The position numbers and the translations under genes were made by a program. The notes beneath the pieces are model-generated. The model made no database searches and was not told the origin of the DNA. It was given only the letters and a program-made list of their open reading frames with translations. Positions 14,657-24,859 of a DNA stretch of 36,482 nt are shown in pieces; position 1 is the stretch's first letter; each line of letters starts with the position of its first letter. The stretch comes from Deltaproteobacteria bacterium (GTDB lineage Bacteria > Desulfobacterota > Binatia > DP-6), in the NCBI GenBank assembly GCA_005888095.1, contig VBKF01000163.1, positions 1 to 36,482 on the forward strand, written 5' to 3'.

Positions 14657-15596
14657 CGTCCCAGGCGGTCGGCTCCGCCGTCGCCGGGGACGCCGCGCGC
14701 AGCGTCACGTCCTCGGGGGTGCCCCAGGTCCGCGCGACGACCTCGGCGACCCGCGACCAGTCGACACGGTCTCCGAGGCCCGCGGCTCGGAGTCGGGCGA
14801 GGACGCTCTCGAGCTCCACGGGCTTCCCCTGGTACACGTCGTGGTGTACCTCGAGGAAGATGGAGCCGAGCCGGTCACGCGCGATCTTCACCGGCTCGTA
14901 GACGACCTCCACGGCGGTGCCGTCGCGCGCTTCCCGGAAGAGTCGCTCCGCGTGCTCGGGGAGGAGACGCAGGCAACCGTGGCTTGCGTACTTCCCGACG
15001 CTCGCGGGGGCATTCGTGCCGTGCAGCCCGTAGCCTGGATTCGAGAGCTGGATCCAGTACTTGCCGAGCGGGTTGTCGGGCCCCGGGCCGACGACCGAGA
15101 CGAGGGGCTCGCCGCGGGCGCGCATCTCTGCCTGGATCGAGGCGGGCACGCGCCAGACGGGATCCTCCCGCCGCCCGACGACGCGGTATCGGCCGGGCGG
15201 CGTCGCCCAGTCGATGCGGCCGATGCCGACCGGAAAGCGCGCGTTGAGCTGCCCGTGCTCGAACCAGTAGAGCGTCCGATCGGCGAGGTCGATGACCATG
15301 CCGTCGGCCCCGCGCCGTGGCACGACATGGCGGTCGGAGACCTTGAGCCGCATGCCCGGCCGCAGGCGATCGGTCTCCGCAAGACCGTTCAGGCTCGAGA
15401 AGAGGTCGCGGTTCATGGTGAAGCGGCCGGTGATCGACCAGACGGTGTCGCCGGGCGCGACCGTGTACTCGTGCTCGCTGCCGGCGATCAGGTCGTAGAT
15501 GCGCGGCGTCGCCGCCTCGGCACGGGCGGTGTCGAGGAGCAAGAGCCCGATCGCGAGCGCCCCCGACCAGGAGCGGAGAGTCCACATCGCCACCAT
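14634..15596 (-). CDS. LysM and YkuD-domain L,D-transpeptidase
   Basis: 320 residues (ATG 15596; ATG 15587 is the alternative). Signal peptide ~1-29 (ALAIGLLLLDTARAEA). LysM at ~42-86 ('YTVAPGDTVWSITGRFTMNR'...'LRPGMRLKV'). The YkuD catalytic domain spans ~98-235, with 'HGTNAPASVGKYASHGCLRL' containing the active-site Cys208 and conserved His206. It acts in the periplasm, forming 3-3 peptidoglycan cross-links or attaching proteins to peptidoglycan, with LysM binding glycan. The C-terminal ~80 residues are an Ala/Pro-rich tail. It overlaps the histidine kinase 3' end on the opposite strand. Confidence 0.88.
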   Translation of the reverse strand: MVAMWTLRSWSGALAIGLLLLDTARAEAATPRIYDLIAGSEHEYTVAPGDTVWSITGRFTMNRDLFSSLNGLAETDRLRPGMRLKVSDRHVVPRRGADGMVIDLADRTLYWFEHGQLNARFPVGIGRIDWATPPGRYRVVGRREDPVWRVPASIQAEMRARGEPLVSVVGPGPDNPLGKYWIQLSNPGYGLHGTNAPASVGKYASHGCLRLLPEHAERLFREARDGTAVEVVYEPVKIARDRLGSIFLEVHHDVYQGKPVELESVLARLRAAGLGDRVDWSRVAEVVARTWGTPEDVTLRAASPATAEPTAWDARPAAAP

Positions 15597-15695
15597 GATA
15601 GTCGTCCGCGGACGAGCTTGACAGCGTGAACGGGTGCGGGCGACGCTCCGACCGATGGGCTGCGATACGCCTAGCAGGCCGAGGCGGAGCGGCTT

Positions 15696-15726
15696 GCCCG
15701 GGAGCTCGGGGGGTGAGCTCCCGGGC
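15696..15726 (-). terminator. Perfect 12-bp hairpin behind the XRE gene
   Basis: GCCCGGGAGCTC pairs with GAGCTCCCGGGC across a 7-nt loop, starting 8 nt after the XRE gene stop. There is no T-run, so it is a terminator or mRNA-stabiliser candidate. Confidence 0.45.
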
Positions 15727-15734
15727 CCCGGCGC

Positions 15735-16022
15735 TCACGTTCCGTCGCCGCTCGCTGGTCCGGCGACGTAGCGCTCGGCCACCGCAACCTCGCCGAGCCC
15801 TGCGACCGCCGGCTCCGCCTCCTCGTCGACCAGGAACCACTCCATGGGGCGCCCCGTGTAGCGCGCGATCCGGAAGAGCACGTCGGTCGCCGGGATGCGG
15901 CCGTTCAGGTAGTTGTAGACGGCCGAGAGGCTCAGCCCGAGGTCGTAGGCGAAGGCCTTCGGCTCGTCGGCGACGATCTCGCGGAGCTTGCGGGTGAAAG
16001 CGGGGACGCTGACGTTGCTCAT
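15735..16022 (-). CDS. Small XRE-type helix-turn-helix protein
   Basis: 95 residues from ATG 16022, which has an AAGGAG SD 7 nt upstream; that SD decides the start over a longer in-frame extension. Residues ~8-60 form a Cro/CI-like HTH ('FTRKLREIVADEPKAFAYDL', then 'LSLSAVYNYLNGRIPATDVL'), with 'IARYTGRPMEWFL' as the fourth helix. The C-terminal tail is acidic. It probably binds DNA as a dimer. The target is unknown; autoregulation or control of the adjacent transpeptidase or transporter is possible. The gene begins ~30 nt behind a strong intrinsic terminator (16052-16087), which leaves no room for a normal promoter in between. Confidence 0.75.
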   Translation of the reverse strand: MSNVSVPAFTRKLREIVADEPKAFAYDLGLSLSAVYNYLNGRIPATDVLFRIARYTGRPMEWFLVDEEAEPAVAGLGEVAVAERYVAGPASGDGT

Positions 16023-16051
16023 CGCGGCTCTCCTTTTCGGTTGGCCCCGCC

Positions 16052-16087
16052 AAAAAAAAGGCCACCGGTCCTTGCGGGCCGGTGGCC
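16052..16087 (-). terminator. Strong intrinsic terminator with T8 tract, upstream of the XRE gene
   Basis: On the minus strand a 9-bp stem (GGCCACCGG/CCGGTGGCC, 10-nt loop) is followed directly by eight T. This is the best intrinsic terminator in the window. It stops leftward transcripts entering from 16117-17590, or acts as an attenuator in the XRE leader because the XRE start is only ~30 nt beyond the T-run. Confidence 0.8.
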
Positions 16088-16098
16088 TTTCATTCGAC

Positions 16099-16134
16099 GG
16101 AGGGGGTTCCGACTCTCTAGGCTGGGGAACCTCC
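16099..16134 (-). promoter_or_regulatory. Second hairpin preceding the XRE-leader terminator
   Basis: On the minus strand GGAGGTTCC and GGAACCCCCTCC pair (GGTTCC/GGAACC perfect, plus GGA/TCC) around a ~15-nt loop, ending 11 nt before the terminator stem. Two successive hairpins ahead of a T-run and a regulatory gene resemble an attenuation leader, but no antiterminator alternative was proven by eye. Confidence 0.35.
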
Positions 16135-16281
16135 CGCCGCCGCCAGGCCACCGGCCCGAATTCGCGTCCGCTTGGTCGCGCACGCCATCGGGCCGTGCCA
16201 GCTCACGGCGTCACGCACGACGCCGACCGGCTGATGCTGCGGCATCAGAAACAACGCGGTCGGCTGGGTCGAGCGTGCCAT
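16117..16281 (-). CDS. Possible small protein (54 aa) ahead of the terminator
   Basis: ATG 16281 with an 'AGGACGGGA' purine-rich stretch upstream opens a 54-codon frame ([20 protein letters not shown]...). It stops 30 nt before the stem of the strong terminator at 16052-16087. I recognise no domain and no signal peptide. It occupies the gap between the ABC permease and the terminator; it could be a real small gene, a leader peptide, or chance in a GC-rich frame. Confidence 0.25.
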   Translation of the reverse strand: MARSTQPTALFLMPQHQPVGVVRDAVSWHGPMACATKRTRIRAGGLAAAGGSPA

Positions 16282-16357
16282 GGTTCCCGTCCTGGATTCC
16301 TTGTACGCCGGGCGGCGATCTCGATGCAAGGATGGCGTTTCCACGCTCGTCCCGGAC

Positions 16358-17586
16358 TCACTCGTGCCGGAGGGCGACGATCGGGTCGAGCCGGGCCGCC
16401 CGCCGCGCCGGGTAGACCCCGAAGACCAGCCCCACGGCGCCGGAGAAGAGGAAGGCGAGGGCGACGGCGGACGGCGAGAGGAGGATGGGCCAGCCTGCCA
16501 GGTGGCCGATCAGGAGCGCCGCGCCGACGCCCAGGACCGTCCCGAGCACGCCGCCCGTCATGCTGAGCACCGCCGACTCGACGAGGAACTGGAGGAGGAT
16601 GTGGCGCGCCTTGGCGCCGACGGCCAGCCGGATGCCGATCTCGCGCGTGCGCTCGGTCACCGACACGAGCAACACGTTCATGATCCCGATGCCGCCGACG
16701 ACGAGCGAGATGGACGCGATGGTGGCGAGGAGCTGCGTCATCACCCGGCTCGCCACCAGCGACGCCTCGAACAGCTCGGCCATGTTGCGCACGGTGAAGT
16801 CGTCGTCCTGGCCGGGCGGCGTGCGATGGCGCTCGTGCAGCAGCCGGTGGATCTCCTGCTCCGCCGACACGGCTTCCTCCGGGCTCGGCGAGGAGATCAT
16901 GATCAGGTTCACCGTGCCGAGGAACGCCGCGCCGATCACCCGCCGCTCGGCGGTGCCGAACGGGACGATCACGACGTCGTCCTGATCCTGCCCCCAGGAC
17001 GTCTGTCCCTTGGCCGTGAGCACGCCGATCACGCGCAGCGGGACGTTCTTGGCCCGGATCGTCGCGCCGAGCGGGTCCTCGCCGGGCGCGAACAGCTTCT
17101 CGACGACGGTGCGGCCGAGGACCACGACCTTGGCGGCGCCGTCCTCGTCGGACGCGGTGAAGAAGCGGCCGCGGGCGAGCGGCCAGTCGCGCACCAGGGT
17201 GTAGGAGGGCGGGCTGCCCTGGATCGCCGTCGACCAGTTCTGGTTGCCGTACGTCACCTGTGCGATGTCGCGTTTCATCCAGGTCACCGCCGCCACGGAC
17301 GGGCACTCCTTCTCGATCGCATGCGCGTCGGCGACCGTGAGCGTGCTGGCGCCGCCCCAGCCCGAGCGGATGCCGCCGGCCGTCGTCGCGCCGGGAAAGA
17401 CCATCACGATGTTCGGTCCGAGGCTCGCGAGCTGCGCCTGGACGGACGCGTCGGCTCCCTGGCCGACGCTCACCATGGCGATCACCGCCGCGACACCGAT
17501 CACCACGCCGAGCGCGGTCAGCGCCGAGCGCGTCCGATGGCGGCCGAGGGCCTGGAGCGCCGTGCGCACGGTCATGCGGGCGAGCT

Positions 17587-17590
<4 letters not shown>
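16358..17590 (-). CDS. MacB-type ABC transporter permease (FtsX/MacB_PCD)
   Basis: 410 residues, ATG 17590 overlapping the upstream ATPase stop (ATGA). TM1 follows '[28 protein letters not shown]' and a large periplasmic MacB_PCD domain spans ~45-270. Three C-terminal TM helices include the FtsX signature '[28 protein letters not shown]', and the protein ends '[18 protein letters not shown]'. It works as a dimer in the inner membrane with the ATPase and the HlyD/MacA-type adaptor encoded just upstream, exporting from the periplasm by the mechanotransmission mechanism known for MacB. The substrate (peptide, lipid or small molecule) is unknown. No TolC-like gene is in the window. Confidence 0.88.
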
Positions 17591-18291
<701 letters not shown>

Positions 18292-18298
18292 GGGGGTG

Positions 18299-19504
18299 TC
18301 AATGGGCCCGCCGCGCGGGCGCGAAGCTCGGGGCGCTGCCGGGGGGCGCCGGTGGAGCGCTGCGGTGCAGCGCGGTGATGACACGGTCGCCCTCGCGGAG
18401 CCCGCCCGTCACCTCGGTGAAGCGGTCGTCCGCGATGCCCGTCGTGACGCCGACGGCGTGCGGATGCTCGTCCGCGCCGATCACCCATACGCGAGGGCCT
18501 CGCTCGCCGGGCGCGTCCGCGGCGGCCGCTGACCCGCTGTCTCCGGCGACCGCGGGCGGCCGGAAGCGCAGCGCGCCGGTCGGCACACGGAGCGCGTCGG
18601 GCCGGCTCGCCGTCGTGATGGTGACGTTCGCCGTCATGCCGGGCTTGAGACGCAGGTCCTCGTTCTCGACGCCGACGACGACGTCGTAGGTCACCACGTT
18701 CTGCACGGTCACCGGCGCATTGCGCACCTGCGCGACGCGGCCGCGGAAGGTGTCGGCGGGGTAGGCGTCGACGGTGAACGACACGTCCTGGCCAGGGGCG
18801 ATGCCGCCGATGTCCGACTCGCTGACGCTCGCGTCGACCGCCATCTTGGCGAGGTCGCCGGCGACCAGGAAGAGCGTGGGCGTCTGGAACGTGGCCGCCA
18901 CCGTCTGGCCGACGGCGACGTTCCGCGCCACCACCACGCCGTCGACCGGCGAGGTGATCTCGGTGTAGTCGAGGTTCACCTGGGCCTCGCGCAGCTTCGC
19001 CTCGGCGGACTGGATCTGCGCCTCGTCGAGGGCGACCTGGGCGCGCGCCTGCCGGTCCAGGCTCACCGCCAGGTCGAGGTCGCTGGCGGAGACGATGCCG
19101 CCGCCCCGCAGCGAGCGGGTGCGCTCGAGCGTGACGGCTCGCAGCGCCGCGTCGGCGCGATCCTTGTCGAGCTGCGCGCGGGCGTTGGCGAGCGCGGCGG
19201 TCGCGTCGTCCACCTTCACCTGGAACGGACGCGGGTCGATCCTGGCGAGCAGCTGCCCGCGTCGGACGGGGGTGTTGAAGTCGGCGTAGATCGCCTGGAT
19301 CGGTCCCGAGACGTACGTGCCCACCTGCACGGTCGTCACCGGGTTGACGGTACCCGTGGCCGCGACGCTCGGGGTGATCGGCCCGCGGTCGGCCGGGGCG
19401 GTGACGTATTCGGGATCGCCGGCGCTCCGGCGCGTCCAGCCGAGGACCAGGTAGCCGACGACTCCGAGCGCGGCGAGGACGAGCCCGAGGGCGAGGCGGC
19501 GCAT
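18299..19504 (-). CDS. MacA/HlyD-type periplasmic adaptor (membrane fusion protein)
   Basis: 401 residues with an N-terminal TM anchor (LALGLVLAALGVVGYLVLG). The biotinyl-lipoyl halves are 'ATGTVNPVTTVQVGTYVSG...QLLARIDPRPF' and 'YTEITSPVDGVVVARNVAVGQTV'. They flank an alpha-hairpin (~95-160, Ala/Gln-rich coiled coil with 'QLDKDRADAALRAVTLERTR'). A beta-barrel and membrane-proximal domain ('LKPGMTANVTITT', 'ALRVPTGALRF') follow. It links the MacB-like permease to an outer-membrane channel encoded elsewhere. First gene of the three-gene export operon. Confidence 0.88.
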   Translation of the reverse strand: MRRLALGLVLAALGVVGYLVLGWTRRSAGDPEYVTAPADRGPITPSVAATGTVNPVTTVQVGTYVSGPIQAIYADFNTPVRRGQLLARIDPRPFQVKVDDATAALANARAQLDKDRADAALRAVTLERTRSLRGGGIVSASDLDLAVSLDRQARAQVALDEAQIQSAEAKLREAQVNLDYTEITSPVDGVVVARNVAVGQTVAATFQTPTLFLVAGDLAKMAVDASVSESDIGGIAPGQDVSFTVDAYPADTFRGRVAQVRNAPVTVQNVVTYDVVVGVENEDLRLKPGMTANVTITTASRPDALRVPTGALRFRPPAVAGDSGSAAAADAPGERGPRVWVIGADEHPHAVGVTTGIADDRFTEVTGGLREGDRVITALHRSAPPAPPGSAPSFAPARRAH

Positions 19505-19552
19505 CTACTGCGCGATCATGAAGCGCCTCCGCCCCGAGTCAAGGCGTGCGGA

Positions 19553-20959
19553 TCAGCCGGCGGCGCGCGGCCGGACGGGCAGCTCGGCTTCCGCCTCGCG
19601 CCGCACGCGGGCGAGCTCCTCGCGCCCGATCCCCTGCAGCGTCGGGTCCCGGCGCAGGAGGAGGACGATGCCTCCCGGCACCGACAGCGGGATCTTCTCG
19701 ATCCAGAAGCCGAGGTTGCCGATCAGGAACGCCTTGGCGGCGCCCGCCCGGCTGCCGAGGAGCCAGACGAAGACGAGCTCGCGCACGCCCTCGCCCGAAG
19801 CCGACGGGGCGACGAACGTGCCGAAGGTCATCACCGCGGAAGCGAAGAGGACCTCGCTGGCGCGCACGTGCTGCGCCGCCAGCGACATCGCGTTGGCGAA
19901 GTACATGAGCGTCGTCGTGAGCTGACCGACGATCGCGAGGGCGAGGGCGAGGACGAGATACCTTCGGCGATCGCCGTACGCGGTGGCGGCGTCGACGGCG
20001 CTCGCCGCGAAACGCCGCGCTCGCTCGCCGGGCAGGAGGCGGAGCCAGCCGCGGAACCAGCCCGGTTGGAGGAGGATCAGGACGCCGAAGACGGCGGTGG
20101 CGGCGAGCGGCAGCTTCATGGCGCCCACCAGCTCGCCGATCGACTGCCCGTGCGTGATGCGCCCCGCAAACGGCATGAAGAGCAGGATCACGGCGAACAG
20201 ACCGACCAGGCCGAGGACGCGCTCCACGGCCAGCACCGTGGTGCACTCGACGGGCCGCCGCGTCAGGCGAATCGTGTCGTAGAGGCGCCAGGCATCGAGT
20301 CCCATGGTGCTCGGCGTGACGATGCCGAAGTACCGGCCGATGAAGTAGCTCCGCGTGAGGAAGCCGAAGCCGAGCTCGATCCCCTGCCCGCGCAGCAGGA
20401 CCTGCCAGCGCAGCACATTGGCGAAGATGCCGGCGAGCTTGATCGCCATCGCGGCGAGGAACCAGGGCAGGAAGACGCCCAGCCGCAGGCTGCGGATCTC
20501 GGCCCACAGCTCGCTCGGCTCCGCGGGCACGAGCTGGAATCCCTGCAGGCGGAAGTAGACCTCGGGCGGCGCCTCGGCGAGGCGTACCGGCACGAAGCGG
20601 CCGCCCGCGGCGGGCGAGAAGACGGTCACCAGGCCGCCCTCCCCGCAGTGCCGGAGCGGTTTGAAGCGGCGCGTCGAGCCGTCGGTGGTGCGCACGAACA
20701 CGGCGCGCTCGGCGGCGGCCAGGCAGACGTCGGCCAGGGAGACGGGTACCCGTGGCGGGGGGAGCGGCGCGCCGTGCAGGCGCGCGCGCAGCCGGCCGAC
20801 CAGGCCCGGGAAGTCGGGGTTGGTCGCCTCGAAGGTGCCGGGGACGGCGAGGTCCGCGGTCCGCACCGGCACGTAGCCGCCGCCGTACTCGATGAAGATG
20901 GCCACGAAGATCCCGAGCGTGACGGCGAACTTGAGCAGCAGGGCGAGCGTCTGCTTCAT
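19553..20959 (-). CDS. Flippase-like integral membrane protein (LPG-synthase TM/UPF0104 type) with large insertion
   Basis: 468 residues. TM1 (LALLLKFAVTLGIFVAIFI) is followed by an unusually long ~125-residue hydrophilic, beta-rich segment ('GTFEATNPDFPGLVGRL', 'VYFRLQGFQLVPAEP'). After it come seven or more TM helices with the family pattern 'AIKLAGIFANVLRWQVLLRG', 'SYFIGRYFGIVTPSTMGLDAWR', 'VLAVERVLGLVGLF' and 'PSASGEGVRELVFVWLLG', where the Arg/Glu-rich motifs are typical. Relatives include MprF's flippase half and YbhN-like proteins that move lipids or lipid-linked precursors. There is no catalytic C-terminal half, so a flippase-like role is inferred. The gene stands alone, 48 nt from the MacA-like gene. 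Confidence 0.75.
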   Translation of the reverse strand: MKQTLALLLKFAVTLGIFVAIFIEYGGGYVPVRTADLAVPGTFEATNPDFPGLVGRLRARLHGAPLPPPRVPVSLADVCLAAAERAVFVRTTDGSTRRFKPLRHCGEGGLVTVFSPAAGGRFVPVRLAEAPPEVYFRLQGFQLVPAEPSELWAEIRSLRLGVFLPWFLAAMAIKLAGIFANVLRWQVLLRGQGIELGFGFLTRSYFIGRYFGIVTPSTMGLDAWRLYDTIRLTRRPVECTTVLAVERVLGLVGLFAVILLFMPFAGRITHGQSIGELVGAMKLPLAATAVFGVLILLQPGWFRGWLRLLPGERARRFAASAVDAATAYGDRRRYLVLALALAIVGQLTTTLMYFANAMSLAAQHVRASEVLFASAVMTFGTFVAPSASGEGVRELVFVWLLGSRAGAAKAFLIGNLGFWIEKIPLSVPGGIVLLLRRDPTLQGIGREELARVRREAEAELPVRPRAAG

Positions 20960-21147
20960 GCGGGAAAGCTAGCGCGGTCTGCGGGCAGCATACGCGTATG
21001 TTTATCGCACAGTTTTCGATGCCGACAAAACCGCGAGCGCCGCAGCGCCCCCGCGGGCGCGCTCTATGGCACCCGTTCGGGGCTCGTGATACAGAGCGCG
21101 CCGGAACGGATCGGTAGCCGAGCGGATCAGAAAGGGGGTGAGCTCAG

Positions 21148-21381
21148 GTGAAACGGATCGGCGTGATGATGGTCCTGGCGACAGCCGTGCTCGTCGGCTC
21201 GCCGGCGCTGGCGGCGCACAAGAGGCCGAGCGTCTCGTGCAAGCAGATCAAGGACGCGATCGCGGCCGGCAAGTCCGAAGAGGACGTGCAGAAGGACCTG
21301 AAGGTCTCGGCGGCGCGCGTGAAGAGCTGCACGGCTCCGGCGCCCGCCAAGCGCGGCAAGAAGTCGGCCAAGAAGACCTGA
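21148..21381 (+). CDS. Small secreted, very basic protein
   Basis: 77 residues from GTG 21148, with AAAGGGGG 12-20 nt upstream. The signal peptide is MKRIGVMMVLATAVLVGSPALA with an 'ALA' cleavage motif. The mature ~55 residues hold two cysteines (in 'VSCKQI' and 'KSCTAP') that could form one disulfide. A short helical-looking stretch 'IKDAIAAGKSEEDVQKDLKV' resembles a mini-HTH-like repeat of exported small proteins. The tail is Lys-rich (KRGKKSAKKT). I do not recognise the family. A strong hairpin at 21411-21444 follows, shared with the convergent glnA. Confidence 0.6.
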   Translation: MKRIGVMMVLATAVLVGSPALAAHKRPSVSCKQIKDAIAAGKSEEDVQKDLKVSAARVKSCTAPAPAKRGKKSAKKT

Positions 21382-21410
21382 CCCGGCGCCGCGCGGGACG
21401 GGAAGGAAGC

Positions 21411-21444
21411 AACGGCGGAGGGGCTCACGGCCCGCTCCGCCGTT
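21411..21444. terminator. Bidirectional hairpin between convergent genes
   Basis: AACGGCGGAG pairs with CTCCGCCGTT (10 bp), extended by GGGC/GCCC inside the loop. It lies between the small secreted gene (rightward) and glnA (leftward, ending 21466), placed to terminate both. The T-run is weak. Confidence 0.55.
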
Positions 21445-21465
21445 CAGCTTCTGAAGCTCGGCCGC

Positions 21466-22923
21466 TCAGGCGTCGAAGTAGAGCGCGAACTCGTACGGGT
21501 GCGGCCTGAGACGCATGGCGCTCACCTCGTTCGCCATCTTCCACTCGATCCAGGTCTCGATGACGTCCGCCGTGAAGACGTCGCCCTTCAGCAGGAAGTC
21601 GTGGTCGCGCTTCAGGTGCTCGAGCGCCTCGTCGAGCGAGCCCGGCATCTTGGGCACGTCCTTCAGCTCCTCGGGCGTGAGGGCGTAGATGTCCTTGTCG
21701 AGCGGGTTGCCGGGGTTGAGGCGTCGCTCGACGCCATCGAGGCCGGCCATCAGCATCGCCGAGAAGGCGATGTAGCCGTTGCAGGCCGGATCCGGGAAGC
21801 GGACCTCGATGCGCTTGGCCTTGGGCGACGGCGAGTACATCGGGATGCGCACGCCCGCGGAGCGGTTGCGGCTCGAGTACGCGAGGTTGATCGGCGCCTC
21901 GAAGCCGGGCACCAAGCGGTGATAGGAGTTGGTGGTCGGGCAGGTGAAGGCGGCGAGCGCCGGCGCGTGCTTCAGGATGCCGCCGATGTAGTGCATGGCG
22001 AGCTCGCTCATGCCGCCGTACTTGTCGCCGGCGAAGAGCGGCTTCTCGCCCTTCCAGATCGACTGGTGGGTGTGCATGCCGCTGCCGTTGTCGCCGAAGA
22101 TCGGCTTCGGCATGAAGGTCGCGGTCTTGCCGTAGCGGCGCGCGACGTTCTTGACGACGTGCTTGTACCACATGAGCGCGTCGCCCATCTTGACGAGCGA
22201 CAGGAAGCGCAGGTCGATCTCGGCCTGCCCGGCGGTTGCCACCTCGTGGTGGTGCTTCTCGACCCGGTAGCCGAGCTTCTCGAGCTCGCGCACCATCTCG
22301 CCGCGGATGTCCTGCTGGGTATCCGTCGGCTGCACGGGGAAGTAGCCCTCCTTGTAGCGGGGCTTGTAGCCGAGGTTCTTGCTCGCGACGACCTGGCCGC
22401 TGCGGTCGTTCAGCGTGTCCGACTCTCGACCCGTGTTCCACTGCCCCTCGGCGGAGTCGATCAGGTAGAAGCCCGTGTGCTGGTTCTGCTCGTACCGGAC
22501 CTCGTCGAAGACGAAGAACTCGGGCTCGGGCCCGAAGTAGGCGACGTCGCCGATGCCGGTCGATTTGAGATACGCCTCGGCCTTGCGCGCGATGTTGCGC
22601 GGGTCGCGCGAGTAGTCCTCCTTGGTGACCGGGTCGACGATGTTGCAGATCAGGCTGAGCGTCGGCAGCGCCGTGAACGGGTCCATCACCGCGGTGGTGG
22701 GATCCGGGACGACCAGCATGTCCGAGGCGTGGATCGGCTGCCAGCCGCGGATCGACGAGCCGTCGAACCCGTTGCCCTCCTCGAACAGCTCCTCGGTCAG
22801 CTCGCTGGGTGGGATCGTGAAATGCTGCCAGATGCCGAGCAGGTCGAGGAACTTCAGGTCCACGGCCTCGATCTTGTTGTCCTTCGCGAACTTCAGCACG
22901 TCCTTTGATGTCTGGGTTGCCAT
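21466..22923 (-). CDS. glnA: Glutamine synthetase, type I
   Basis: 485 residues, slightly longer than the usual ~470. The beta-grasp N-terminal domain includes '[12 protein letters not shown]'. Catalytic motifs are '[10 protein letters not shown]', the metal-binding '[17 protein letters not shown]', the ATP-loop '[19 protein letters not shown]', and 'NRSAGVRIP'. '[10 protein letters not shown]' keeps the adenylylation tyrosine (about Tyr413), so control by a GlnE-type adenylyltransferase is possible. It condenses glutamate and ammonia with ATP in the cytoplasm as a dodecamer. It is the last gene of amtB-glnB-glnA, 26 nt after glnB, and so is under the sigma-54 promoter upstream of amtB if there is no internal promoter. 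Confidence 0.95.
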   Translation of the reverse strand: MATQTSKDVLKFAKDNKIEAVDLKFLDLLGIWQHFTIPPSELTEELFEEGNGFDGSSIRGWQPIHASDMLVVPDPTTAVMDPFTALPTLSLICNIVDPVTKEDYSRDPRNIARKAEAYLKSTGIGDVAYFGPEPEFFVFDEVRYEQNQHTGFYLIDSAEGQWNTGRESDTLNDRSGQVVASKNLGYKPRYKEGYFPVQPTDTQQDIRGEMVRELEKLGYRVEKHHHEVATAGQAEIDLRFLSLVKMGDALMWYKHVVKNVARRYGKTATFMPKPIFGDNGSGMHTHQSIWKGEKPLFAGDKYGGMSELAMHYIGGILKHAPALAAFTCPTTNSYHRLVPGFEAPINLAYSSRNRSAGVRIPMYSPSPKAKRIEVRFPDPACNGYIAFSAMLMAGLDGVERRLNPGNPLDKDIYALTPEELKDVPKMPGSLDEALEHLKRDHDFLLKGDVFTADVIETWIEWKMANEVSAMRLRPHPYEFALYFDA

Positions 22924-22949
22924 ACCGAGCCCCTCCTCCGGCTCAAAAG

Positions 22950-23324
<375 letters not shown>

Positions 23325-23362
23325 TTATGCCACGCCGTCGTTCCTTGTAAAGATCGTCGCCT

Positions 23363-24829
23363 TCACTCCGCCACCTTGGCGGCGAGCGCGGCGGGATGCT
23401 CGATCGACCGCGCCGCGAACGCGCTCTGCCCGATCGGCCCGTAGCCGCCCGCGCCGAACACGTAGGCGCTCTCGCCGTGCTGCGAGAGATCGAGCCCCGC
23501 GAACTCGTCGTCGTCGGCGGCGCGCAGCCCGCCCGTCACCGCGCTGGTGATCGCCAGGCACGCGAGCGAGCCGGCGATGGCGAGCCCGTAGGAGACGAGC
23601 ACGGCGAGCACCTGGTTCCCGAGGAGTCCCCACTGCCCCGAGATGAAGAGCCCTTCGCTCACCGCCGGACCCTTGGGCGCGAAGACGTCGGGATTGATGC
23701 GCGCCGTCGCCCACAGCCCCGTGGCGATCGCGCCCCACGTGCCGCCCACGCCGTGCACGCCGACGACGTCGAGGGCGTCGTCGTACCAGCCGAGCGCGGC
23801 CTTCAGGTTGCACGCCGAGTAGCAGAGGACGCCGGCCACCGCGCCGATGACGAGGGCCGGCATCGGCTCGACGAAGCCCGACGCCGGCGTGATGGCGACG
23901 AGGCCGGCGACCGCGCCGCTCGCCGCCCCGAGCACCGTCGGCTTCCCCTTGCCGAGCCACTCGGCGCCCATCCACGAGAGCGCCGCGGCGGCCGTCGCGG
24001 TGTTGGTGGCGACGAAGGCGCTGGTCGCGAGCGCGTTCGCGGCCACGGCGCTGCCCGCGTTGAAGCCGAACCAGCCGACCCAGAGGAGCGCGGCGCCCGT
24101 CACCGTCAGGGGCAGGTTGTGCGGCGGCATGGGCTCGCTGCCGAAGCCGAGACGCTTGCCGATCACGATCGCGCAGACGAGCGCCGACGTCCCGGAGCTG
24201 ATGTGCACGACGGTGCCGCCCGCGAAGTCGAGCGCGCCCCAGACCTTGCCGACGAGGCCGCCCGTGCCCCACACCATGTGCGCGAGCGGGTCGTAGACGA
24301 GCGTCGCCCAGAGCAGCGAGAAGACGACGAAGGCGCTGAACTTCATGCGCTCGGCGAACGCGCCGGTGATGAGCGCGGGCGTGATGATGGCGAACATCGC
24401 CTGGTAGATCATGTAGGTCTGGTGCGGGATGGTCGGCGCGTAGTCGGCGTTGGGCGTGAGGCCGACATGCCGGAGCCCCAGCCACTCGAGCCCACCGACG
24501 ACGTGGCCGTGGTCGGGCCCGAACGCCAGGCTGTAGCCCCACAGCACCCACTGCACGCTGATCAGCGCCATCATGATGAAGCTCTGCATGACGACGCTGA
24601 GCGTGTTCTTGCTGCGCACGAGTCCGCCGTAGAAGAGCGCGAGCCCCGGCGCCGTCATCATGAGGACCAGCGCCGACGAGGTGAGCATCCACGCGGTGTC
24701 GCCGGAGTCGATCTTGGGGACCTCGTCGGCGAGCGCCGGAGCCGCGCGGCCGAGAATTCCCACGGCCGCCACGAACAGGCCCGTACGCCACGGCAGCGTT
24801 GCCCTGCACGACCGATTGGTGATCGCCAT
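23363..24829 (-). CDS. amtB: Ammonium transporter AmtB
   Basis: 488 residues from ATG 24829, with AGGGGG SD 6 nt upstream; sequence farther upstream in frame is non-coding and holds the promoter. A signal peptide ([19 protein letters not shown]) precedes 11 TM helices. Family motifs are '[17 protein letters not shown]', 'DPLAHMVWG', '[18 protein letters not shown]' (pore His) and '[25 protein letters not shown]' (second pore His). The C-terminal tail binds PII in known homologues. It imports ammonium as a trimer in the inner membrane. First gene of the nitrogen operon. Confidence 0.95.
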   Translation of the reverse strand: MAITNRSCRATLPWRTGLFVAAVGILGRAAPALADEVPKIDSGDTAWMLTSSALVLMMTAPGLALFYGGLVRSKNTLSVVMQSFIMMALISVQWVLWGYSLAFGPDHGHVVGGLEWLGLRHVGLTPNADYAPTIPHQTYMIYQAMFAIITPALITGAFAERMKFSAFVVFSLLWATLVYDPLAHMVWGTGGLVGKVWGALDFAGGTVVHISSGTSALVCAIVIGKRLGFGSEPMPPHNLPLTVTGAALLWVGWFGFNAGSAVAANALATSAFVATNTATAAAALSWMGAEWLGKGKPTVLGAASGAVAGLVAITPASGFVEPMPALVIGAVAGVLCYSACNLKAALGWYDDALDVVGVHGVGGTWGAIATGLWATARINPDVFAPKGPAVSEGLFISGQWGLLGNQVLAVLVSYGLAIAGSLACLAITSAVTGGLRAADDDEFAGLDLSQHGESAYVFGAGGYGPIGQSAFAARSIEHPAALAAKVAE

Positions 24830-24859
24830 GCTGGTCCCCCTGCTCGCCTTGATGCGAGC

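Noticed and set aside
20960-21147. tRNA- or RNA-like sequence ahead of the small secreted protein gene
   Set aside because: Several GC-rich partial stems are visible, but no cloverleaf or other recognisable RNA fold could be drawn.
19868-21151. 427-codon plus-strand frame opposite the flippase gene
   Set aside because: The translation is charged and without domain motifs, while the antisense frame has clear TM helices and family motifs.
21499-22908. 469-codon plus-strand frame opposite glnA
   Set aside because: Mirror of a highly conserved glnA coding frame; Val/Arg/His-rich composition typical of antisense shadows.
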